In this document: one piece after another, positions 1 to 6,766 of the stretch | Layout: the number at the start of each line of letters is the position of its first letter | Numbering within the stretch: the first letter of the stretch is position 1 | Source of the DNA: Facklamia lactis | GTDB taxonomy: Bacteria > Bacillota > Bacilli > Lactobacillales > Aerococcaceae | DNA: 64,000 nucleotides | Reading direction: 5' to 3' | Assembly: GCF_015863205.1 (NCBI RefSeq) | Contig: NZ_JACBXQ010000003.1 | Coordinates: 186,001 to 250,000, forward strand | Notes under the pieces: model-generated | What the model was told of the DNA's origin: nothing | Seen by the model: only the letters and a program-made list of their open reading frames with translations | The model's database searches: none | Translations under genes and position numbers: made by a program

Positions 1-38
1 TTGTTCCATGAATTATAACGCTTATCTTCTCCTGACAC
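1..38 (-). CDS. TIGR01212-family radical SAM protein (YtqA-like), 5' end only
   Basis: Only the first dozen codons lie in the window, and the gene runs off the left edge on the minus strand. The GTG start at 38 is preceded by an AAGGCGGTGG-type ribosome binding site; an in-frame ATG at 68 is the alternative. The predicted start MSGEDKRYNSWN matches my memory of the YtqA/TIGR01212 radical SAM family, which begins with a KRY-x-(S/T)WN motif shortly before its cysteine cluster. The cysteines themselves are outside the window, so the call rests on this short motif alone. Confidence 0.45.
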   Translation of the reverse strand, partial: MSGEDKRYNSWN

Positions 39-106
39 ATTTCCACCGCCTTTCTTCCATAGTAGCATAAAGCCATATTGAGCGTTAATCATTTTTATAA
101 ATTCCA

Positions 107-135
107 CAAAAAAGTCCCTTTATCTAAAGGAACTT
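107..135 (-). terminator. Rho-independent terminator of the PTS IIB gene
   Basis: On the minus strand, a ten-base stem (AAGTTCCTTT / AAAGGGACTT, one G-T pair) with a four-base loop is followed by a run of T. It lies 63 bases downstream of the PTS IIB stop and upstream of the radical SAM gene, separating the two. Confidence 0.7.
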
Positions 136-197
136 ACATACTTATCTCAAACTTGCAAACCATTTATAGAACCCACTCCTAAAGTATTGGTCAGTAA

Positions 198-521
198 TTA
201 CCCATCTTTTAATAAATTTTCCGCTAAATCTAATACCCGTCTTGCACGAGCCAAACCATAATCATCTTTATCAATCACTCCGACTCTCACTCCTTGACTA
301 GCATATTTTTCAGCTAAACGATTTGCCATATATGCGACTTGTGGTCCTAACAATAGTACATCAATCGGTTGCTTATTAATAATTCCTTCAACTTGGGCTG
401 TAGTACTTGCCAACACTTCATATTCTATATTTTGATCTGCTATGATTTTCTTCATTTTTTCCACCAGAATATTCGTTGACATCCCCAAACCACAGGCTAA
501 CATGATTGTTTTTTTACACAT
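198..521 (-). CDS. PTS system, lactose/cellobiose-type IIB component
   Basis: This 107-residue cytoplasmic protein belongs to the lactose/cellobiose IIB family, which passes phosphate from IIA to the sugar during transport through IIC. The phosphorylated cysteine is Cys10, in the P-loop ACGLGMSTN, followed by the conserved LLLGPQV motif near residue 60. An upstream ATG in frame exists, but GGGGAGG seven bases before the ATG at 521 selects that start. No IIA, IIC, PRD regulator or glycosidase gene is adjacent, so this is an orphan component: it either serves a permease encoded elsewhere or is left over from a lost operon. Sugar specificity cannot be read from the sequence. Confidence 0.85.
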   Translation of the reverse strand: MCKKTIMLACGLGMSTNILVEKMKKIIADQNIEYEVLASTTAQVEGIINKQPIDVLLLGPQVAYMANRLAEKYASQGVRVGVIDKDDYGLARARRVLDLAENLLKDG

Positions 522-569
522 CCTTATTCCTCCCCAAAAAATATTCAAAGCCTTCTTGTAAGTTATCAT

Positions 570-971
570 AATTTATCAATAAAGCGTTTTCAATTAAAAA
601 TAACCTCACTCTCATACTACTTTATTTACTTGCTGGTATACTTTTATGTAATAATTAAGACTAGTTAATCAAGTTCGTATTTTTAATAAATTTTTTCTCC
701 AAGTTAACTTTCAACTATCTGTTATTTTCTAATTGACCGAACGATACCTACTTAAAAATGAATACACATTCCTCAAATAAATTATTTATTATTTTGGATA
801 ATAATCCCTTATAATAAATGACTTATCTTTATTAATAAATCGTTTAAGCCAAATAAATCGCACCCAACTTTCTCACCGATTTTCAAGCGTTCCATAAATT
901 TTTCATGATTTAATAGATGAAATTTATATTGGCTCATAAGTGCCTCACATTAAAATTAATGAATACAATGG
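570..971. other. AT-rich intergenic region with one possible micro-ORF
   Basis: About 400 bases separate the PTS IIB gene from the merR promoter. On the minus strand, 937-809 encodes a possible 42-residue peptide (MSQYKFHLLNHEKFMERL...) behind a GAGG motif five bases before its ATG. I do not recognise it, and it could be the remnant of a decayed gene. Nothing else coding or structured was seen. Confidence 0.3.
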
Positions 972-1002
972 TTGCACATCCCCTAACGTCATCACTTATA
1001 CT
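972..1002 (+). promoter_or_regulatory. MerR-type promoter with a 19-bp spacer
   Basis: A TTGCAC -35 (972-977) and TATACT -10 (997-1002) are separated by 19 bases, two more than the normal optimum. Overlong spacers are characteristic of promoters that MerR-family activators untwist. Its place just upstream of a MerR gene suggests autoregulation of the merR-hydrolase pair. The spacer contains CCCTAACGT but no clean dyad. Confidence 0.55.
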
Positions 1003-1022
1003 AAATAAAAGAGGTGATTCAT

Positions 1023-1802
1023 ATGAAAGATAATCAATACTCAATTGGAGATTTTTCCAAACTATCTGGACTCAGTATCCGAACTTTGCAGTACTATGAT
1101 GATATCCATTTACTACCTTCAACGCGCAATCAGAGTGGCAAACGGACTTATAATGAACAAGATTTACATCTACTAGAACAAATTATGTTCTATAAGCTGT
1201 TAGGATTTCCCTTAAAAGAGGTAAAAAATAACCTAGAAAAAGCGGAGAAAATTGAAGACTTTCAATCACTTATTCAAAAGCAACAGTTACTACTTTTACA
1301 AAAAATCGAAAAACTAAACACCTCCTTTTTAATGTTGGAACTTGTTGAAGAACGCTTAAATCAAGGGGAAAAAATAGATTTAGCTTTTATGATCCAGCAT
1401 CTGGAAATTGCACCGGACGATGATATTTTTACTCAGATCTTAAACCTTCACCAAAATACAACAGATTGGAACGCCTATAAAACAATAAAAAGTAATGATG
1501 TGATTCATTTTTACCACGAGTGGAAACGATGTCTCTTAAAGGCTAATCTTTTAATTTATGAAGAAATAGATTATAAAAGCAATGAAGCTCAGGAACTAGC
1601 ATCCGATTGGTGGGAAGCTATTATCGCCTTGACAAATGGAAATCGAGACCTGATTAATCAAATAGCTCATCAAAATTTACTCAACCATGTCTCTTTGGGG
1701 CATAATGAAGCCATTATAGCGGCATCTAACTTCTTGGATAACACTTTAGAGACTTTTCTTAAACAAAATCATATCAAAAAGGGTGATAATAATGACATTT
1801 AA
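1023..1802 (+). CDS. MerR-family transcriptional regulator with TipAS-like C-terminal domain
   Basis: The N-terminal winged helix-turn-helix is clear (YSIGDFSKLSGLSIRTLQYYD, then a wing containing GKRTYNEQDL), followed by a dimerisation coiled coil at about residues 75-115. The rest, with WWEAIIALTNGN and a C-terminal helical bundle, resembles the TipAS drug- or ligand-binding fold of MerR activators. AGAGGTG six bases upstream selects the ATG at 1023 over a GTG that lies inside the ribosome binding site. It overlaps the next gene by 11 bases, so the two are translationally coupled. The ligand is unknown. Length (259 aa) is normal for the TipA/Mta subgroup. Confidence 0.85.
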   Translation: MKDNQYSIGDFSKLSGLSIRTLQYYDDIHLLPSTRNQSGKRTYNEQDLHLLEQIMFYKLLGFPLKEVKNNLEKAEKIEDFQSLIQKQQLLLLQKIEKLNTSFLMLELVEERLNQGEKIDLAFMIQHLEIAPDDDIFTQILNLHQNTTDWNAYKTIKSNDVIHFYHEWKRCLLKANLLIYEEIDYKSNEAQELASDWWEAIIALTNGNRDLINQIAHQNLLNHVSLGHNEAIIAASNFLDNTLETFLKQNHIKKGDNNDI

Positions 1803-2676
1803 ACGATCAATTAGCTCCTTTCGATCGTCACAAGGACAAGCCTTATTTTTAGAAGCCTATTACGCCTCAATGAAACAACTTCCTAAACCTTCCAAACAAA
1901 GTAGAATCAAAACGAGTTATGGAGAGGTGCAATATTATTTATATGAACATCCTACACAAAAAAAGGCCCCCTTATTACTGTTACCTGGACGCCATTCAGG
2001 TGCTCCAATGTGGGAGGCAAATATCAAAGAATTAATACAAGAGCGAACCGTCATAGTCATTGATGCCATCGGTGATTCAGGGTTAAGCAAGCAAACAAAA
2101 GCTATAAAAGATTCTAAAGATCAAGCTCAGTGGGTACACGAATTTATTACAAAGCTAGAATTAGGGCCAGTCCATAGCGTGGGACATTCCTTTGGCGGAT
2201 GGCTGGCAAGTAATCATGCCACTCATTATCCAGAGGATATTAAATCACTCAGCTTATTAGAACCCGTCTTTGTAATTGAAGGCTTAAAGCCCATGATTTT
2301 TTTAAAATCCATTCCAGCCAGCCTTCCTTTTTTACCGAAAAATTTTAAAGAAGATCTTTTAAAAGAAATTAGTGGTTCAAGTGAGGTAGATTTAAAGGAT
2401 CCAGTGGCAAGAATGATCTCATACTCGAGCGAATACTTTCAAGTAAAACTCCCCATACCAGATCTTATTACAGGAGAATCACTTAACCAGATCAAGCATC
2501 CTATTTATATCCGAGTAGCTGACCAAAGTAGCTTACATAATTCTGAAAAGATCGTAAAAAAAGCACTGCTTAGTATTGAGAATGTTGACATCAAAAACTG
2601 GAAGAATGCGACCCATTCATTACCGATGGAATACCCAGAAGAATTTAGCGAAGAACTAATCAATTTTACTCAATAA
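1792..2676 (+). CDS. Alpha/beta-fold hydrolase
   Basis: This 294-residue hydrolase has the nucleophile elbow GHSFGGW near residue 137. A likely acid is Asp in RVADQSS, and the base is His in NATHSLPMEYPEEF near the C terminus, giving an ordered Ser-Asp-His triad. An oxyanion-hole-like LLLPGRHSG lies early in the chain. There is no signal peptide, so it is cytoplasmic. AAGGGTG before the ATG at 1792 decides the start; the gene overlaps merR by 11 bases and is probably induced with it. It could detoxify the MerR ligand, but the substrate is unknown. Confidence 0.85.
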   Translation: MTFKRSISSFRSSQGQALFLEAYYASMKQLPKPSKQSRIKTSYGEVQYYLYEHPTQKKAPLLLLPGRHSGAPMWEANIKELIQERTVIVIDAIGDSGLSKQTKAIKDSKDQAQWVHEFITKLELGPVHSVGHSFGGWLASNHATHYPEDIKSLSLLEPVFVIEGLKPMIFLKSIPASLPFLPKNFKEDLLKEISGSSEVDLKDPVARMISYSSEYFQVKLPIPDLITGESLNQIKHPIYIRVADQSSLHNSEKIVKKALLSIENVDIKNWKNATHSLPMEYPEEFSEELINFTQ

Positions 2677-2731
2677 GTACCTCTTTCAAAAAGCAAAATG
2701 GTTTCCCGACACTTTTAACCTGTAAACTAAA

Positions 2732-2765
2732 AAAGCACCTTTCAAACATAATTGAAAGGTGCTTT
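2732..2765. terminator. Bidirectional terminator between convergent genes
   Basis: A perfect 14-base stem (AAAGCACCTTTCAA and its complement) with a six-base loop is flanked by A-rich and T-rich sides. It serves both the hydrolase on the plus strand and the CPBP gene on the minus strand. Confidence 0.8.
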
Positions 2766-2775
2766 AAATATTTCA

Positions 2776-3570
2776 TTATAGTTTACATTCCCAATCTTTT
2801 TCGGAAGAAGGGGCAGATTTAAAGTACCGTTGAATAAGATAGAAAGCCCAACACGGCATCCCTACAAAGTAGAATAAGAAAAAAAGAACGGGGTAGTCTA
2901 GCAAGAAAGTCAATAAATAATAAGCATACAAATTGCTGATAGAGTGCAGAATAGCTGAATATTTCAATGATCTTGAATTGAGAGTCACATATGCCAAAAA
3001 AATCCCAAGCCAAAAGGTCCGTAACCCCCCAACAATTCCAAGACTAAAAAAATGCGGTACAGCAAATAACAGACCCCCGAGTAGCGCTTGTTTTAGATGT
3101 GGAAGTGCCGGAACTCTTTCTAGTAACAGCTTACGAAAAAGAATTCCTTCAAAGATGGGATTTAAAAGCAAGAGAAGTAAGGCCATTAGCCATTCAGAAA
3201 CCATAGAATCCCCCAATGGTTGCTTGATCGAAACGCCAATCAATCGACACCCCAAAATAAAAAGTAAAAAAATAAACATTCCGATCCCATTCATGACAAC
3301 CGAATAGTTAACCAATTCTTTAAAAGTCATTTTTTTCTTAGCAAGAAAGCGATAAGGAACCAGCGGTTTAATAAGTAAGTAAAGGATAATCATCGAGAAA
3401 CCATAAGGGATCAAAACTGTTACAATCAGAGTGTGCATGGCAGAAGGAAGGTTAATAAAAGTTTGACTCAAATAGTTTGTAAGAAATTTAGTTAACATAC
3501 GATTCATGAAATACCAGAATAGAACAGCACATACTAACCAGCTATATCTCAACCAATGATTTACTTTCAT
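2776..3570 (-). CDS. CPBP-family (Abi/CAAX-like) intramembrane protease homologue
   Basis: A 264-residue membrane protein with about seven or eight hydrophobic segments. The CPBP (PF02517) core is visible: NPIFEGILFR (residues 137-146, motif 1), FAVPHFF with His173 (motif 2) and ILHSISNLY with His209 and Asn213 (motif 3). Motif 1 is normally EExxxR; here it is E141-G142-xxx-R146, so the second glutamate is replaced while the first, which I recall as the catalytic one in Rce1, is kept. Family members act in prenyl-protein processing, bacteriocin self-immunity or membrane protein scaffolding. No bacteriocin gene is next to it, so the role is open. Confidence 0.75.
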   Translation of the reverse strand: MKVNHWLRYSWLVCAVLFWYFMNRMLTKFLTNYLSQTFINLPSAMHTLIVTVLIPYGFSMIILYLLIKPLVPYRFLAKKKMTFKELVNYSVVMNGIGMFIFLLFILGCRLIGVSIKQPLGDSMVSEWLMALLLLLLNPIFEGILFRKLLLERVPALPHLKQALLGGLLFAVPHFFSLGIVGGLRTFWLGIFLAYVTLNSRSLKYSAILHSISNLYAYYLLTFLLDYPVLFFLFYFVGMPCWAFYLIQRYFKSAPSSEKDWECKL

Positions 3571-3720
3571 AACCTCTCCCCTTTATTTGAAGTCTCCTTC
3601 TATTTTTATTATATCGATGCCATAGACAAAAGTCTAAGTGATTCTTAGTAAGCAAGATCTCTATTATATATCGTCCCTTTCATAACCAAATTCTGAATAA
3701 TAAAGTTAGTCACGACAACA

Positions 3721-3752
3721 AAAAAGCACTCTCCAATTTTGGAAAGCGCTTT
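3721..3752 (-). terminator. Terminator of the rplM-rpsI operon
   Basis: An imperfect 13-base stem-loop followed by a T run on the minus strand, about 100 bases past the rpsI stop. The intervening stretch 3753-3850 holds small palindromes (GATTCTTAATAGAATC, GCGAATAAATTCGC) but no gene. Confidence 0.65.
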
Positions 3753-3850
3753 GAAACGTTGTATTTCGCAATGAATGGTACTCGATTCTTAATAGAATCT
3801 TCGTTCCATACTGTATCCGTAAGCGAATAAATTCGCAACGACTCCAGCAA

Positions 3851-4243
3851 TTAACGTTTTGAGAATTGTGAAGCTTTACGAGCTTTCTTAAGTCCAGCTT
3901 TTTTACGTTCCACCATACGAGGGTCACGAGTTAGCAATCCAGCAGTCTTTAATGCTGAACGGAAATCAGGATCCACATTTAGCAATGCGCGTGCAATTCC
4001 ATGACGAATAGCACCTGATTGGCCAGAGAAGCCACCGCCTTGTACATTCACAATCACATCGTAAGATCCTAAAGTCTCAGTCGCGTTGAATGGTTGTTTG
4101 ATCACTTCATGCAAGTGAGGAAAAGGAATATATTCATCTAATGGTTTACCATTTACAGTAAATTCACCAGTTCCTGGTACTAAACGTACACGAGCTGATG
4201 AGTTTTTACGACGACCTGTTCCTAAGTATTGTACTGTAGCCAT
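3851..4243 (-). CDS. rpsI: 30S ribosomal protein S9
   Basis: A 130-residue S9 of standard length. The start [19 protein letters not shown], the central [22 protein letters not shown] and the basic tail ending ASQFSKR, which reaches the P-site tRNA, are all typical. It lies 11 bases downstream of rplM, the near-universal bacterial pairing, and shares its promoter and leader. Confidence 0.98.
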   Translation of the reverse strand: MATVQYLGTGRRKNSSARVRLVPGTGEFTVNGKPLDEYIPFPHLHEVIKQPFNATETLGSYDVIVNVQGGGFSGQSGAIRHGIARALLNVDPDFRSALKTAGLLTRDPRMVERKKAGLKKARKASQFSKR

Positions 4244-4254
4244 TTAATCCCTCC

Positions 4255-4698
4255 TTAAATTAATGTATTGATGTCTAGAGTTTCGGGTTGTTGTGCTGCA
4301 TGATTATGTTCTGATCCAGCATAAACAAAAAGCTTACTAAATTGTTTACGACCTAAACGGTTATCAGGTAACATGCCTTTAACAGATCTTTCAATTAAAC
4401 GACCTGGTGTTTTCTCACGCATAGCGCCAGCAGTTGTTACTCGCATTCCACCTGGATGTCCTGAATAATTGTAATATTTCTTATCTGTTGCTTTATGTCC
4501 AGTCAGCGCAACTTTGTCAGCATTGATTACGATAACGAAATCCCCAGTATCAACATGAGGAGTGTAAGTTGGTTTATTTTTTCCACGTAAGATAGATGCT
4601 ACAACTGTTGAAAGACGTCCTAAAGGAACATCTGTGGCATCTAATAATACCCAGTTGCGTTCAACTTCGTTCTTTTTAGCCATATATGTTTGACGCAC
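4255..4698 (-). CDS. rplM: 50S ribosomal protein L13
   Basis: A 147-residue L13, an early-assembly protein that binds 23S rRNA. Diagnostic segments are [39 protein letters not shown] and [12 protein letters not shown]. An ATG at 4713 is in frame but overlaps the GGAGG ribosome binding site; the GTG at 4698, eight bases after GGAGG, gives the family's usual N terminus (RQTYMAK) and length. It is first in the rplM-rpsI operon, behind an L13-type leader. Confidence 0.97.
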   Translation of the reverse strand: MRQTYMAKKNEVERNWVLLDATDVPLGRLSTVVASILRGKNKPTYTPHVDTGDFVIVINADKVALTGHKATDKKYYNYSGHPGGMRVTTAGAMREKTPGRLIERSVKGMLPDNRLGRKQFSKLFVYAGSEHNHAAQQPETLDINTLI

Positions 4699-4713
4699 GT
4701 TGTTTTCCTCCAT

Positions 4714-4779
4714 TATTATATCTAGTTGTTTACGGTTACTATGAGTTTCCGGGGCTCATCAGTGGGGTAAACAATACCG
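4714..4779 (-). ncRNA. Ribosomal protein L13 leader RNA (likely autoregulatory)
   Basis: The 5' untranslated region of rplM can fold into a closing helix GTTTAC/GTAAAC enclosing the hairpin ATGAG-CCCCGGAAA-CTCAT, just before the GGAGG of rplM. Firmicutes are known to carry an L13 leader at this site, where excess L13 represses its own mRNA. I match position and architecture, not a covariance model. Confidence 0.6.
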
Positions 4780-4785
4780 TTAATC

Positions 4786-4814
4786 ATCATAACGCGAATA
4801 TTAAGCAAAGTCAA
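4786..4814 (-). promoter_or_regulatory. rplM-rpsI promoter
   Basis: TTGACT (4814-4809) and TATGAT (4791-4786) are separated by exactly 17 bases on the minus strand, a near-consensus housekeeping sigma promoter. Transcription would start near 4779 and include the L13 leader. Confidence 0.8.
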
Positions 4815-4837
4815 TGACCAATCTACATTTTACTGGA

Positions 4838-4883
4838 TTGAATTTTATTTATGAGTCACTTATAGTATAGTAAAAATAACTAT
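4838..4883 (+). promoter_or_regulatory. Promoter of the ECF S-component gene with adjacent inverted repeat
   Basis: TTGAAT (4838-4843) and TATAGT (4861-4866) with a 17-base spacer, divergent from the rplM promoter. Directly after the -10 is an inverted repeat, ATAGT-N7-ACTAT (4867-4883), placed where a repressor would block initiation. I cannot assign the regulator. Confidence 0.5.
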
Positions 4884-4903
4884 TATGATTTAAGGAGATC
4901 AAA

Positions 4904-5464
4904 ATGCCACATCAAACTTGGAATAAAAGCTCTGTCATTACTCAAGCTGCTTTATTAACGGCAATTGGTATATTAATTCCCCTGCTAATGCCCATCAAAA
5001 TAATAATTGGCCCCGCTTCTTATACCTTGGCCAGCCATGTCCCAATCATGTTAGCGATGTTTATCTCTCCCATGGTTGCAAGTATTGTTGCGATCGGAAC
5101 TGCCTTAGGTTTCTTTCTCGCTGGATTTCCAATCGTTATTGTCCTAAGAGCGGCATCACACTTACTCTTTGCATACTATGGAGCCAATAAACTGATCTCA
5201 ATCAGCACAGTAAATTTCAACGTCTTTAATATTATAATTAATTTATTTCATGCAGTTGCAGAAGTAATCGTGGTCACTGCAATTACAAGCCTACAATTCG
5301 ACCTTCACTATTTTTATACTGTTGTTTTATTGGTTGGACTTGGCACTCTTATCCATGGAATTATTGACTTTTATCTTGCTCATTTGCTAGCTCATTCAAT
5401 CAATAAACATAAGTTAGTATTCCCGAATCATCTAAAAATAAATGAGGTGTCCCATGAAATATGA
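4904..5464 (+). CDS. ECF transporter S component, NiaX-like (probable niacin or related vitamin)
   Basis: A 186-residue integral membrane protein with about six helices. It has the N-terminal ALLTAIGILIPLLMP and the conserved segments KIIIGPASYTLASHVPI and GFFLAGFPIVIVLRAASH, typical of the niacin-type S components of energy-coupling factor transporters. Such proteins bind the vitamin and dock on a shared EcfA-A'-T module, which is not encoded here, so this is a group II (unlinked) S component. The ribosome binding site AAGGAG precedes the ATG. The stop overlaps the next start by 11 bases. Assignment to niacin is by family resemblance only. Confidence 0.75.
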   Translation: MPHQTWNKSSVITQAALLTAIGILIPLLMPIKIIIGPASYTLASHVPIMLAMFISPMVASIVAIGTALGFFLAGFPIVIVLRAASHLLFAYYGANKLISISTVNFNVFNIIINLFHAVAEVIVVTAITSLQFDLHYFYTVVLLVGLGTLIHGIIDFYLAHLLAHSINKHKLVFPNHLKINEVSHEI

Positions 5465-6722
5465 TTATGATGTAATCGTGATAGGTGGCGGAACAAGTGG
5501 TATGATGGCAGCTATTCAAGCTGCTCAACAAGGCGCTCATACCATGTTAATCGATAAGAACAAACAATTAGGTCGCAAACTCATCTTAACTGGCGGAGGC
5601 CGATGTAATGTCACCAATAACTCAAGTCGAGAAGACCTGATTGAACATATTCCCGGAAATGGCAAGTTTTTATATTCTAGCCTCGACCAATTCGATCAAT
5701 CGGACATTATGGATTTTTTTATTCAAAGAGGTATCGCACTCAAAGAAGAAGACCATGGACGTATGTTTCCTATTTCAAATTCAGCTCGGACCATTAGAGA
5801 CTGTTTAATTAATGAATTAAAAAAATTAAACGTGACGGTCAGTCTCAATAATCCAGTAAATCACATTGAATATGATTTATCTAATCAAAGCGTCAAGGGT
5901 GTTCATGACCAATCAAGGGAATACCATAGCTGTCGCAGCGTAATAGTTGCAGCTGGAGGGCAAGCATATCCTCGAACCGGTTCATCGGGAGATGGATATC
6001 AATGGGCAAAACAAGCCGGACATCATTTAACCGACTTCTACGCTACAGAAGTTCCACTTTTATCTAATGATTCCTTTATTAGCAATAAAAGCTTACAAGG
6101 AATTTCTTTACGTAATGTTGCTATTACTTTGTGGAATGATCAAGGAAAAGAAATAGTCACCCATCAAATGGACATGATCTTTACTCACTTTGGCTATAGT
6201 GGTCCTGCTATTTTACGTTGCTCAGGTCACGTTAACCTATTGCTAAAAGAAACAAAAGCTCCTTTTGCTCGTTTATCTATTAATCTCATAGCTGATTACT
6301 CAAAACAAGCCGTTCTCGATTATGCTGAACAAAATCGAGATAAACAACTCTCAAATATTTTAAAGCAATGGTTACCAGATAAATTAATCCAATTACTCTT
6401 AAATCTACTTAATTGCTCTAACAAACTGAGTTACAAACAACTAGACCATAAACAAATTGAAAAACTATTTCAGTTACTTGAAGCTTTTCCAATTACTGCT
6501 TATGGAACCCAACCGATTGCTAAAGGCTTTGTAACAGGCGGAGGAGTTTGCCTCAAAGAAATCACCCCGCAGTCTATGGAATCCAAAAAAATAAAGGGAT
6601 TATTTTTCTGTGGCGAAATCCTTGATATCAACGGCTATACCGGAGGATATAATATCACAGCTGCCTTTTCGACTGGAGCTGTCGCTGGTATGCATGCTGC
6701 TTGGAACAGTCAGATAAATTAA
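5454..6722 (+). CDS. HI0933/YhiN-type FAD-dependent oxidoreductase (BaiN/RdsA family)
   Basis: A 422-residue flavoprotein. The N-terminal dinucleotide-binding motif is VIVIGGGTSGMMAA, followed by LGRKLILTGGGRCNVTN, the signature of the HI0933/YhiN family. The C-terminal FFCGEILDINGYTGGYNIT completes the FAD site. GAGGTG before the ATG at 5454 sets the start. The gene is translationally coupled to the ECF gene. Members are poorly characterised; some act as 3-dehydro-bile acid reductases, but that activity cannot be inferred here. Confidence 0.85.
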   Translation: MKYDYDVIVIGGGTSGMMAAIQAAQQGAHTMLIDKNKQLGRKLILTGGGRCNVTNNSSREDLIEHIPGNGKFLYSSLDQFDQSDIMDFFIQRGIALKEEDHGRMFPISNSARTIRDCLINELKKLNVTVSLNNPVNHIEYDLSNQSVKGVHDQSREYHSCRSVIVAAGGQAYPRTGSSGDGYQWAKQAGHHLTDFYATEVPLLSNDSFISNKSLQGISLRNVAITLWNDQGKEIVTHQMDMIFTHFGYSGPAILRCSGHVNLLLKETKAPFARLSINLIADYSKQAVLDYAEQNRDKQLSNILKQWLPDKLIQLLLNLLNCSNKLSYKQLDHKQIEKLFQLLEAFPITAYGTQPIAKGFVTGGGVCLKEITPQSMESKKIKGLFFCGEILDINGYTGGYNITAAFSTGAVAGMHAAWNSQIN

Positions 6723-6724
6723 AA

Positions 6725-6753
6725 AAAGCAGGGCACTTTTGTGCCTTGCTTTT
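6725..6753. terminator. Bidirectional terminator
   Basis: A stem AAAGCAGGGCAC/GTGCCTTGCTTT with a TTTT loop, flanked by A and T runs. It lies between the convergent flavoprotein gene and the LysM gene. Confidence 0.8.
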
Positions 6754-6766
6754 TATTGTCTATTAA

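Noticed and set aside
2933-3307. Plus-strand frame of 124 codons
   Set aside because: It runs antisense to the CPBP membrane protein gene, has no ribosome binding site and no recognisable protein features.
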